64,000 nt of DNA from Stereum hirsutum FP-91666 SS1. Lineage: Eukaryota; Basidiomycota; Agaricomycetes; Russulales; Stereaceae. The stretch spans positions 1,344,515-1,408,514 of the forward strand of contig NW_006763143.1 of NCBI RefSeq assembly GCF_000264905.1, in the 5' to 3' direction. Under the pieces are notes generated by a model. It searched no databases. It worked only from the letters and a program-made list of their open reading frames with translations, and had not been told where the DNA came from. Positions 11,158-22,700 of the stretch are shown here, in pieces (within the stretch, counting starts at the first letter, position 1; each line of letters opens with the position of its first letter). The position numbers and the translations under genes are program-made.

Positions 11158-12611
11158 TCATACGGGGCACTGCTGGTCTACAATGATGGAACTGCAAGAG
11201 TTGGACTGGGTTTCGACATGGATGTGTATTGACTTTCGGCGAGGTTGATGGGTAGTAGAAGCCTCATTTAGGCTGAATTCCATTGGGGATATGTCGCCTG
11301 GATCACGGTATGGAAGAGAAATAATATCGGGGAGTCCTCTTCGGGAGCAGGCAAGGACGATAGTTATCGTTGGATAGATACCCTGACCGGTAAGCGATCA
11401 CCGAATTAGTACTCCTTGAGTAGAAGGACACATAGGAGTACATACCGCAAGGTGAACTTGCGAGAAAGACATCATGCCCCAAAAGACCCCAAGCGCCGCT
11501 GGTCCGGAGTCGTTCACGATCAGAGAGGGATACCGAATACTGATGACGAGTATTATGACCCAGAGTGCCTATGAAACCTGAAGCGATGAGTTTCACCGGA
11601 GGTAACCATCAGAAATTTGGGCACCCAGATAATGCAGTACAGAGCGCCCGACTCCACAAGGATGATGAGCACCGCGATCGTTGTCCCATCACCTTGATGC
11701 GAGACTTTCTTGAGCAATCTTCTGTGCTTCCTGTTAGACGGTAAATCAATCAACCTACCAAGCGGAACGCAGGAGCGTGGAAACTACGAACCACACTGTC
11801 CACCCAATGAGGGCCGTAGGCCATATATTCGCACTCAACGTCAAGCAATAAGTCATGCCTATTAGGAACTGCCAACGCCAATCTCGAGCTCCGTCAGGTA
11901 AGTAGATAATATCACATATTGGCGAGCTCGCAGCGGCTATCATAAAAATGAGTTCCCCCACTAGAAGGTAGGAACACTGAGCGCGCGCTTTGGGTGAAGA
12001 CAAAGAAACGGACGAACATAGTGTTATACAGCCCAACAAAATAACGCACCTTCTCGTCTTTGGCCCCGATATGAGGCAGGCCCTCCAAATGACTATCGCA
12101 TCGTTCAGTATGTACTGGAGTAGCGTTAATCAGGGATCTATGTCCAAAGCGAGAAGTAAAAACGAAGAAAACCTGGGGACATACGTTGATCAGGGGTAAG
12201 AAGGTTGTGATCTCACCCCAACGGTCGAGTGGAGGATTATATGCCGAGCTCTGTTTCCGCTTCCAACTTGCGACCGTCATGCCGAACGTGGCGGATGCGA
12301 CCCCGAACATTATGATGGTTAATATCAGCATGACTGCCCTCGGCTTTGACCTCACTCCCAGTCGACTAGGAAGGCGATGATCAATCTTGCAACGACGTGT
12401 AGTATCTTGTAACCTACCAGATGAGGTACGTCGACAGGAAAAATATGCTGACATAGGTCCCTAAAGGCAGAAACTCTAAATGGACATTGCGCGTTACGGT
12501 TACGACGACATAGAGCTTACCGTAGGCAAGGGTACCACATACCAGAGAATCGATGCTCTCGAGAAAGACTGAATAGGCATCGCGCATGCTGGCGTCCGCA
12601 CACGAGGCCAT
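11158..12611 (-). CDS. Multi-pass (about seven-helix) fungal membrane protein, unknown function
   Basis: About eight exons assemble into a protein with a family pattern frequent in Agaricomycetes. It starts MASCADASMRDAYSVFLESI and runs through GGTYVSIFFLSTYLIW, AVMLILTIIMFGVASATFG, a short helix exon YILNDAIVIWRACLI, TALIGWTVWFVVSTLL, TTIAVLIILVESGALYCIIW and a last helix joined to GIYPTITIVLACS. The tail is hydrophilic and ends ...CSSIIVDQQCPV at 11158. Introns are 48-70 nt, with donors such as GTAAGC and GTATGT. The arrangement suggests seven transmembrane helices with a cytosolic C-terminus, like a receptor or sensor, but no function is established for this family as far as I know. Exact exon borders in 11900-12200 are tentative. 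Confidence 0.75.
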
Positions 12612-13141
12612 GACGGTGTTCAGTCAGATCGAGTTTTGGGGAGGGGATGGAGCGTCAAGCATGACCAATTTTATACAAAGAAGGTCGTGTTCGCATCACA
12701 GATGCAATGCATGTCGTTTCCTCTCGGCCTCGGAGACAGCACATGGGCCATGATAGAGGAGAGAATCTGTTTGCGGGACACTTTAGATATAGGAATCCCC
12801 GGCCGCCTACAGCGTCATCGGACAAGTTTAGAACTTGAATCATTTCCTGGTAGAATGAAGGAGTATAAGACTTACCAAGGCCAGTATCGCTGTGTCAGCC
12901 ACTCTCACGGAGAGTGATTGTGATCCATTGAGATGAGGTCATTGTCTGACATCTACTGCAACAGGTGGGATATTGTTCATGTCCATTTTTGCAGAGGCCG
13001 TAGTGGGCAAAGACTTGACATACACTTGCCCTCCGGGCGCCACCTGGTCCCTCCTATGGGTCGATTAGCAACCACTGCCTTCAGCTGTCCATTATATTCA
13101 AGTTGTATCTTCTGGCCAATTTGGCTTCACGGAATGAAGAC

Positions 13142-13219
13142 GGCGGGCCAGTCTCGCGCCAGGGCTTCGCCCAGCCTCTTTGTGGCCCGCCTCTACGCGC
13201 GGGGGCTCCGCCCCGCGCG
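13142..13219. repeat. Pair of G+C-rich hairpins (possible MITE or GC-cluster insertion)
   Basis: A 9-bp inverted repeat (GGCGGGCCA at 13142-13150, TGGCCCGCC at 13183-13191) encloses the palindromic GGGCTTCGCCC (13162-13172). A second hairpin follows at once: CGCGCGGGG (13196-13204), loop GCTCCG, CCCCGCGCG (13211-13219). G+C content is far above the flanks. Confidence 0.7.
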
Positions 13220-13689
13220 ATGGTCTGCGATCTTCTTTGAAGAGCGTGATAAAAATTACTAGCCGCTAGTACTAACGACCCACTCTTCGAACAAGTGGTG
13301 GATGCCACGACCATCTTTCAGTGTTGTTTCAGTGGTGAGCTTGCGCTCGGCTTGAACTTCAGTGCTAATGCACTTGAGTACTGTAACACTCCCTGAATCT
13401 CGCCACAGCTGCAGGCCGCGAGGTGAGAGCACAGTGCCCACTTTTTTGCGTCCTTTACATGAAAGAATCTCGACATCCAGAATACGGCGCAGGGAGGCAC
13501 TGCTACACCGCCGACCGTACCTGAGAAGGAAAAAACATGTGCGGCCTGATCCGGGTTGAGGGTTGAATCGACCTCAATCCGACCTCATTTCGACCATCAG
13601 GCGACTATCAGTCTCGAATGAGAGTCGCCCAATATGCGGGCTGATCGCTGATCTCGAACCGATCTCAGGTCCGGTGGGCGGTGTAGTGT

Positions 13690-13900
13690 AAGAGTCCTTC
13701 CCAATGGGGCAGGTCGACTGGAATCTCGTCGTTTGGGACATTCGATGCGTGGGAAGTAGGTCCTAATGGGGTAGGAGGGGGGTGTAGACGTCGTTAGGTC
13801 TTTCGCTCGCGTGGTGGTATGTCCCAATGGGGCAGGAGGGGGTTTTGAGCTCGTCAGGTATCCCAGAGCGTGGGAGGAGTTATCCTAATGTGGTTATTTA
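13690..13900. repeat. Degenerate tandem repeat of about 62 bp, G-rich
   Basis: About three copies of a unit that opens with CCYAATGGGGYAGGAGGGGG, continues with a CTCGTCRGGT-like middle and ends with GCGTGGGAGGAG recur at about 13700, 13763 and 13823, with a partial fourth at 13888. Copies share the opening best and have drifted elsewhere. The runs of G could form quadruplexes. Confidence 0.65.
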
Positions 13901-14504
13901 AATCATTGCAAGACCTGATCCCTGTAGGGACCAGGAATAGAAGAAAACGACTCGGAGGAAGACATGCTCAAGAAACAAAGTAAGTAGTCAAACACAGAAG
14001 GCGATGAGACGCAGAACACCAGTCAAGCCGTCAGAAGCTGTTTCGGTGGAAGATGATCAAGAATTCATGATCTGGTCGATGCAGATACGACGGTGAGCGG
14101 CCTGTGCACTGGTGGTTGGTGACAAGGAATGCCACGCATGCGGCGGCGAATGAGAGTGGAAGAAACGTATGCCGCCGGAGGAAACCGGATGTGAGTTCCT
14201 TTTGTGGCAAGTGGCGAGCCATGTGAACAACGGACGTTTGAACAGCCGTAAAAAAGGCGCACGATCATGAAACAGCCGTCGAGACACGAATCGTCTGGTC
14301 ATTATATCTCTTACATACAACGTCAGCGTCAAAAGGCATAAAAACTCGCTATCGTAGCAATCGTGGCAGCGTCTGGTCGTAAATCATAATATAAATGCTG
14401 TCCGAGGGCGGGTGTGAGAATAGACGAAGAGAGGTAGTATCCAGTCCTCGCTGGTCATAACAGTCCAGTTCGCTTCTCGATACATCGTCCATGTGGCGAT
14501 ACAC

Positions 14505-17500
14505 TCAACATGGAGCCTCACCCGCATCTTTTCCTCTCCCTAATAACTCCCCAAGTTTTACCGCTGCCGCCCCATTCTTCAACGTATCACCACCTCTCAT
14601 CCTTTCCCTCTCCTCCTCTGCCAAAATACGGCTCGCAGCATTCCCTTTCACCGTCCTATCCCCATCCACCACCGACGGCCCTCTTGATTTTGCCACGGCA
14701 CTGTTGACGTTCCTCCCCGGCCCAAGCACCAGCGAAAATCTCTTCGACCTTCCCTCACCCGTTGCATTTGGTCGAGTAGTCACAGGTGTCGTGTGTAGCG
14801 AGACTGCGGGCATCGAGAACCGCTTGTGCCGCCTGGCCGTATCCTCCCTCCTCGGGCCAGGTGTCGCGATATAATGACTCCTTGGCGATACGAGTTGACT
14901 TAGCGTAGGTTCGTGTGTGTGTGCCGAACTCGAAGGAGATGAGGAGAAAGTAGGCAAGGCTGGTGTAGATTGAGTGGGGTCCTTGAGGTCTTGCGACTGG
15001 AGAGGAAGGTCGACGTTGGAGGATGTAAGCAGGGATTGGGAGTCGTCAGTCGCTGTCGCGGTCGATGGGGAAGGATCAGCGTTATCTGTCTGGGAGTCAT
15101 GGTCTTGGAAGTCTTCCAGAATTTGGTGGTACGATCTTGGTCGAGAGGAGGGTGCGCGTATCTTGATGACAGGCCGGGCAGGCATACCGCCACCGCTCGA
15201 ATCAGAAGTTTGCCCGCCATCTGCACCTAATCCTTTACTGAGGTCAATCTCGCCATCAGGCGTATTCGCACCAGAAACGTCATGGATAGGGGACAACAGT
15301 CGACCCTTGTTACCAACCGGCGTAGGACTGAGATCAATGGCCATGAGTAAAGACGGAGGTCTTGAAGAAGCGGGTGTAGTGTACTGTGATTGCCAAGAGG
15401 GGAAGCTGTCGATGTCGACTTCATATGCGGGGTCGTTCGGAGGAAGAGAAAAGGGAGCGGAGGTGGAGGATTGCTGAGTTTCGTCGATGATGGGAAAGAC
15501 GGTTTCGTAGCATGCGTCACATGCGCGTGCGGACTTCGAAGGGTGCTTGCCGTTCACGTCTGAAATGAAGAAAGTCTAGATGCAACGTTCGTAAGATTTC
15601 ATGAAGAAAGGATGATACTAGATGTACTTACACTCCCAGAGCAGGAAGCACAAACTAATCGTCCACACAGCCTACAATGGTGTCTCCGTCTCCTCCATCC
15701 GAAATTCTTCGCACATCTCATACAGTTCTCTGTCTTCCCATCTGGTATCCAGATTGCTGGGACGAAGTGCTCGACTTTGCCCCGTTTCGGCTTAGTCCCA
15801 CCCTCTTCAGGCAAGTGCGGAAGTGCTTGGAGAGTCTGGCGGAGGTGGGTTGTGGATGCAGAGGATGTGAGAGTTGAGTTCGGATGGGTCACGTTCAGTG
15901 AAACCAAAAGCGACGCCTTCGCGTTACGAATCGCCGTGGCCCACTCATCTCGCTCTTCTTCGCCGGCTGCGTTGGGTGAATATTTGCATGAGCATCCGTA
16001 AGCAATACCTCGATGAAGAATAAAACAACGAACCAGCGTAAACAGCGAATGAGGCCTCTGGACTCAACACATCAAACCTCATTTCTTCGCCGGGCTCTGC
16101 TCCTAAACCAGTGGCTGCTACCACAACCTCTACATCTACAAGCTCCAGTTTACCTTTGAACCACCATTTCTCATCCGCCGCCACAGAGCTCGCCTGCCTC
16201 TTATTCGGCCTGCTCGGACTACCTGAGAACCCATGTCGCGAGGGCGAGCGCGGGCCTGCACTGCGTAAAGGACCAGGGCCAGGTATGCTCTTGGTTCTAT
16301 CACGTATGATCGAGAGCTCAGCCTCGCTGCGACTCCTGGAACGTGACATACTGGGTCGACCGCCAAACTTAAGTCTGGACACGTTTCCACCTCCACCAGC
16401 ATCAGACCCGACGCCACCAAAGACGTGGTGATGCCCTGGAAGCCAGTCCCATCGCTCTGAAAGGTCGGTATCCGAGCGGTCGAGATTAGCGAGCCAGACG
16501 AGGCAGTCTGAGAAGAGGAGAAAGTCATGTTCCTTCGGGTGGGAAGAGTTCTCTAGTTGAAGTAGGGAACCTCGTTTGAGGAAGGTACGGCCCGGGACGA
16601 TGAGCTGAAAGGGAAGGTTGGGAGCACTTCGTTGCAGTGCCAGGAGAGCTAGGGTCTGCGCGTGCGTGTGGAGGGACGTATTGAGAGATGAAGTTACTGA
16701 AACAAAAAAAAGTCAGCAAGTAATGACACTAGTGATATCCTCTGTGATTACTCACTCTTCGAAACCAGGGTATGCACGGCCATTAGTGACACACGCTCCG
16801 AATCCTCTGAATCAGTGCAACCAATCAAATCCTTCAGAAGAAGGAGATATCTTGGGCACCGTTGCACGATTGTCAGCAACCAATCCCTGAGTTTCAACTT
16901 CCCGCATCTCGGGTCCGTTTCTTGCTTTGCCACGAAAGCAGAAAATGCAGCATTTGAGGTCAAAAGTCCTGTCAGCGAGGCCACCGATGTATGAAAGGAT
17001 GTGACGAATGGAGTATACAAAGATAGGTATGGGAAATGGCTCAAGAGGACTGGTGAGAGGGGCGGCGGTACACCTCCGTTGGAGGTAGATGCATGAAGGT
17101 GGTCGGTGAGGGAGGAGAAAAATGACCGATGGAGGTTCCAGATGTCGATAAAGTTAGAAAAGACGGATGTGAGTTCGGCACGACTGAGTAATGGGTGTGG
17201 TGTGTCTAATGACGCGATGACCGGGGTCAGGAAGTGCTGTGATAAGTGAAACATAGTGGTCAGTCCGCAAGATATCAATATCTGCACGAATTGAGTTATA
17301 ATGATGAGAACTAGGGTCGGAAGAGGTCTACCCCCTTGGCTGCAATCAAGACACCAATGAATGTTTCTGAAGCGCAAATACACATCACAGTGTGGTGTCT
17401 TGCCAGAGCCATGCTTGAGAGTATATCTGTCGTTTTGAAGACCCTCAAAAAGGACAACAAATCGTCTCGCGACGGCTTTGGGACCTATGTGGTACTGGTA

Positions 17501-18167
17501 ACACCGAGTGTGACATGCTTCGAAGAAGCGGTATGGCATGGCATGATACTGATCCCAGGGTCACCGAGGTGTGGCGCCAGCAGCAGTTTACTCCCTTCTC
17601 TGCGCGACTAACAGCCACTAGGAGAGAGTAACAGAGACAGAAGAGGGTGCTCACTGAATAAATAAGATCCAGTCCATCGACGTACGTCCGCTCGGTCTCA
17701 TAGAACTCCTCAATGACCTTCTTCCGCTTCTCCTCCTTCGCCTCGTTAACAGGACGGAGTTCCCTCTTTCTGTATGCTCTACCCTTCGCGTCGACAGAGG
17801 AAGGTCGCGACTTCGACTGTTTCAAAGGACTCCGATTCGGGGGCATGAGAGTAGCACCTGGGGAGATACGGCCGTCCTCCGGGAGCGAATCGAATGAAGC
17901 AGTGCTGACGACGGAGATTCGGTGAATGAGCGAAGGAGCAGTAGGAAGCGATATTCTTCGGAACGGAAGATACGGAGGCCGAGGCTGCTGTAAATATGCA
18001 GAAGGGGGACCACCCGGCGACTCTGAGGTCGGGAAGTCGACCACAGACGGAGCAGGGGTAGACACTGTGGCGTATACCATTAAACAGAAAACTGAAAGTC
18101 AGACACAACTGGCGACGAACAATGATACAATGAATAGGAAACGGGACAGACCTGAACTGGACGACAT
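14505..18167 (-). CDS. FYVE, RhoGEF and PH domain protein (FGD-like Rho/Cdc42 exchange factor)
   Basis: It is predicted to activate a Rho-family GTPase at PI3P-bearing endosomal membranes. Order in the protein: a short N-terminal Ser/Pro region; a DH (RhoGEF) domain beginning KKVIEEFYETERTYVDGLDL and continuing HFLTPVIASLD...FSNFIDIWNLH...LRDWLLTIVQRCPRYLLLLKDL; a split PH domain (RTFLKRGSLLQLENS, then WWFKGKLELVDVEV, then EERDEWATAIRNAKASL) with a long Ser/Pro/Arg insert; a FYVE finger (WIPDGKTENCMRC, RRRRHHCRLCGRLVC); and a long disordered tail to 14505. Six exons join in phase (first exon 18152-18167, then 17655-18091, 16756-17236, 16696 downward). About 1,000 aa. One intron (17237-17654) is 418 nt, far longer than its neighbours. 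The start is inferred from phase; the first-exon frame stays open to 18632, so the true start may lie upstream. Confidence 0.88.
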
Positions 18168-19719
18168 CGTCAGCGTGAACGAAGGGAAGAGAACGTCGTC
18201 GTCGAGCAGACCACTGTCGCTGACAGCTCCTTCGACGCGACCCACAAGCACTACTCCGGTAATCCCATATCGGGCGCCCCGCGTGGCGCGGATCGGCTCG
18301 CGTGCCTGCAGGTCTTTCCGCTGTCCTTCCTCTTGCGCATTGACTTTCACCGATATCTCCATTTTACCCTCTGACAGCAGTATAGTACCCTCAAGATACT
18401 TTGACAACATCTTAGCTCCTCTTGTCCACAGCATGATTACATTCAGCCATAAGAGCTCATGCAGGTCATCGTCAGCCTCTGCTCGCCACACTTTGATCAC
18501 GAGCTCGAAGGAAGGTTCCCGTTCGTTCCTCACTCCAATTCCTCGTCTCTTGCGTAGGCACGCAGGCTCATCGTTGACATCATCAGTATACGAGGTTGGC
18601 TGGTCCCTGTATCGGTGCGTCATCCAACTCATTGGTCACCCACTGGCGGAGTCGACGTTTGTGATGCTGCACTTCGGTGGTCCACGCCGAGTCACTGGCC
18701 CATGAGTAAAATCATTACAGCGCGATCTACCTTCCTTTTTGTATGGTATCAAATTTCTCTATTGGCGAACATGTCGAAATGGTATTCTTCCAGCGACTCT
18801 GCCCGTCACTTACTGTTCGATCAGGCCATCGATGCGGAGTCCGGAAGAGGAAGCTACGTTCATAGTATACATTGTTGTAGAGAAAAAGATGATGTGCATA
18901 TATATACAAGTGGCGAGAAGACACGAAAGCGACGAACAGAGCTGTACTAAGTAAAGTATAAAACACGGAATCAAAACCTTGGTCCGCCCATTCTAGAATC
19001 TACGCCAGCCATCCTACACCCACGAACCCCACATGCGTCGCACAGGCCCGGCGACGCTCGAGATGAAGCCATACATGCATGTACTACGAATAGCTATGTC
19101 GTACTATGAGTATGGGAGCGCAGTGAATCGTAAGTTCAGGTCAGGTCTCGGAAGGGAGCCTAAGTAAGAAGAAACTCGACGACGCGCTGCTGCGTTACAA
19201 GCCTGGCAGTCTTTGACCAAATGGTAAGGAAATGCCGATCATGGTGGGGTGAGAGGGATTGGGACGTGCTGAAAATGATACTAGGGTGATCGGGTAGGGA
19301 AATGTGAAAAGAAAAATGGAAAGCATATGCATAGCAATTGGATAGTGTGAATATATGTTCGTTGAGGGAGAATTGAGAGCGAGAGCGCGCATTATAAACA
19401 GAGAAGCAGAAAATGAGACATCCACAGAGTCGTTACCCTCGGCTGTCATAGACGGACTTTCGACAACCCTATAACTCGTGCATTAGGAGGACTGATGCTG
19501 GAAGCGAAAGAAGGCGACGTATGAGGCCAGGCTGAGGACGACCGTGTTGTGATAGGTGTATGAGCCGATGAGACCCGGCTGATGACGATGGCGGGGCGGA
19601 GTACGAAGGAGAAGGTATGGGAGAGATGAACCCGAGCATGGATCGTGGATGTTCTACGGCAGTGGTAGCGCCAGACCGGAGTTCGAGTTGGAAGAGACGG
19701 CGATGATAAGCGGAGGAAC
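18168..19719. other. Upstream flank of the FGD-like gene and 3' flank of the exon-array gene
   Basis: On the minus strand the frame containing the FGD start is open from 18632 and includes ELVIKVWRAEADDDLHELLW, which looks protein-like. It could be N-terminal FGD sequence, an exon of an unrecognised gene or chance. Short minus-strand pieces around 18700-18860 have splice-like borders but no recognisable product. From 18960 to 19719 I see only probable 3' UTR. Confidence 0.35.
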
Positions 19720-22700
19720 TTAAGCGGGGAAAGTGGTTGCCTTTTGTTTCCCGGCTCTCTTTTCCGACATGGCGGCGAATCCTTCCCCAACGGTCTGCGC
19801 AGCCAAGGCAGCAGGCCTAACTTCCGCACTTGGTCCCGCCTGTGGTACGGAAGGCAAGATTGTCGACATCCTCTTGGCCTTCTGGCGCTGTTTCTTCAAT
19901 AATTTCTTGAGCTTTTGAACGTCCTGGTTCGTAGCGCCATCGGTCGGTGCGGAGTCTTGTTGGGCAGAGGAAGGTGCAGACTTGTCGTCATCAGAGGGTT
20001 CAGAGTGAGAAAGACCGAACGAAGATGGTTCGAGAGAGGTGGGTTCCGTTGGTGGTAACCCAGCGCCTGTATCGCACTCTAGAGTGACGGAGTTTGGGGC
20101 GTTCGTCAATCCGTGATATAGCCAAAGCAATGTTGACATCGACTCACCTTTTTCCGTTCCATCAATTAGTACGTTCGAGCCGCTGGCACAGGCATTGCCG
20201 TTGACGTGGTTAACAGATCCTGTTAAGGATGCTACGAAAGATCAGTATGATAGGAAGCGGACAAAGCGAAGAAAACCTTACTGGTAGTGTTGTTCGACAA
20301 GGCAGGGGTGACCAGCCGTTCTTGCTCCACGTTGCGATCGACTGTGGGTGCCCTACTCTCACTAGCACCATCGGCATGCACAGATGACGAACCTGAAGGG
20401 TTAGCAGCGTCTGCGTCTTGCTTCCCGGAAGCCTTCTTCCAACAGTCCATGAACGCCGAATTAGGGTACCTCTCAACATGTTCTTTGATCTGCGCAGCGA
20501 AACGAGCAGCGTCAATCTCCTCCTGACTTAGTACCGGTGCCACGGGACATGGGGGTAAGTTTTTGCCCTTCTCAGCAAGCGCCCTCTTCGGTAATTTGCG
20601 GATTTGCCTGGTTTCGCCGGGTTCCTTTGACTCTTCTTGAACGTTCTGATTTGTATTGACGTCGGTTGGCGAAGAGCCTGGCTGGGCAGATGAAGGTGCG
20701 GCTTTGTCGTCGTTCTGCAGTGACGTCTCGCCAGTTCTGTCGTGAGCTTGAGGAGAGCCGGTTGGTTGATCATCTAAAATGTACAGGTATACGGTTGAGG
20801 ATGCATGGACGGAAAATAATCGGGTTAGACCTTACCTGAGCTTGATTTCGTGTCAGAGACACTTGTAGACGAGGTGACGGGCGGGGGCGAATCAGCGGTC
20901 TTTTGCTCTTCGCTTCTAGTCATGGGCAGGGAGGTCTCCGGCGCACCTCCCTCACTCACGTGAGTAGTGTTCGCACCGTCATCAGATGGCCCAAAGCGAG
21001 AAAGACTGGACGTAGATGGGACAAGAGAGGCGGGTTCCGTGGTTGTAGCATGTGCTAGAGGTTTAGAGTTTGGTGCGTTCGTCAATTATTGAGATAGACA
21101 AAGATATGATGACATTTACTCACCTTCCTCCCTTCCATCAAGCATGTTAGAGCCGTTGGCACAGGCATCGCCGTCGACCGGGTTCACAGGTTCTGTCAAG
21201 GATGTTCCAAAATATCAATATGAGAGGAAGCACAGACAAGCGGAAGAGAACCCTACTGATAGTGTGGTTCAGCGAGGCAGGGGTGTCCGGCCGTTCTGTT
21301 CTTGGTTCCTGCGGTCGCATGGGATATGGGAGTGACCCTAGGTGCTTGGCCCTGTCCGCTAGGGCCTTAGCGATGTCTATCAGGTTCTCGGACTCCTCCA
21401 CTAGCTCCTCGAGACTATCAAGCGGCCTCTTCTTCAATGCGATGATGAGCTCGGGATTTTTTGACTCTTCTTGAACGTTCTGACTTGTACCGACATCGGT
21501 TGGTAGCAGAGAGTCTTGCTGGGCAGATGGAGGTGCAGAAATGTCGTCGTCCTGCAGTGACCTCGTATTCCTCTCCGACTGGTCCTTGGTCTCCTGCGCA
21601 CCTCCCTCAGTGACTTGAGCGCTGTTCGTGTCGTCATTAGAAGGTTCAGAGTGTGAAAGACCAGACGAAGATGGTTCAAGAGGGGTGGGTTCCGTTGGTG
21701 GTATTACGTTCGAGCCGCTGGCACAGGCATCACCGTTGACGTGGTTAACAGATCCTGTTAAGGATGTCGCAAAAAATCAGTATGATAGGAAGCGGACAAA
21801 GTGAAGAAACCCCTACTGGTAGTGTCGTTCGACGAGGCAGGGGTAGTTGGCCGTTCTTGTTCCACGTTGGGGTCGACTGTGGATGCCCTACTCTCACTAG
21901 CACCATCGGCATGCACAGATGACGAACCTGAAGGGTTAGCAGCGTCTGCGTCTTGCTTCCCGGAAGCCTTCTTCCAACAGTCCATGAACGCCGAATTAGG
22001 GTACCTCTCAACATGTTCTTTGATCTGCGCAGCGAAACGAGCAGCGTCAATCTCCTCCTGACTTAGTACCGGTGCCACGGGACATGGGGGTAAGTTTTTG
22101 CCCTTCTCAGCAAGCGCCCTCTTCGGTAATTTACGGAGTTGCCTGGGCTCGCCGGGTTCCTTTGACACTTCTTGGACGTCCTGATTCGTACCGACATCGG
22201 TTGGTGAATAGCCTGGCTGGGCAGATGAAGGTGCGGCTTTGTCGTTGTTCTGCAGTGACGTCTCGCCAGTTCTGTCGTGAGCTTGAGGAGAGCCGGACGG
22301 TTGATCATCTAAGATGTACGGAATACAGTTGAGGATGCATGGACGGAAAATGACCGGATTAAACCTTACCTGGGCCTGGTTTCGGGTCAGAGACACTTGT
22401 AGAAGAGGTAACGGGCGCTGGATAATCAACGGTCTTCTCTTGCTCTTCGCTTCTAGTCAAAGGCACGGAGGTCTCCGGCGCGTCTCCCGCATTGACGTGA
22501 ACAGTATTCGCACCGTCGTCAGAGGGTTCAAGGTGAGACGTAGATGGTTCAAGAGAGATGGGCTCCGTCGGTAGTATCACCGTAGTCGTATCATGCTCTA
22601 GAGTGTTACAGTTTGTGGTGTTCATAAATCTGGACATAAGTAGCAAGAATAACAACGAGATCGACTCACTTTTCTCTCTTCCATTGACCGTTGTCGGCAC

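Larger units (their letters stand above)
12612..14504. other. 1.9 kb intergenic region with repeats, no convincing gene
   Basis: Open frames here are short and lack motifs. The region carries two G+C-rich hairpins (13142-13219), a degenerate G-rich tandem repeat (about 13690-13900) and an ATATAAATGCTGTCCG element at 14389-14404. The 5' flank of the seven-helix gene presumably occupies the first few hundred bases. Confidence 0.55.

Noticed and set aside
12636..13262. Two plus-strand frames of about 100 codons in the 12.6-14.5 kb spacer
   Set aside because: No conserved motif; the second runs through the G+C-rich hairpin element, and no splice sites connect the two.
17926..18705. 259-codon plus-strand frame
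   Set aside because: Antisense to the first exons of the FGD-like gene and its upstream open frame; no motif or splice support.
19195..19829. Minus-strand frames beyond the stop of the exon-array gene
   Set aside because: The frame that ends at 19720 has the continuous Ser/Glu/Lys-rich composition of the gene; the others look like 3' UTR or shadow.
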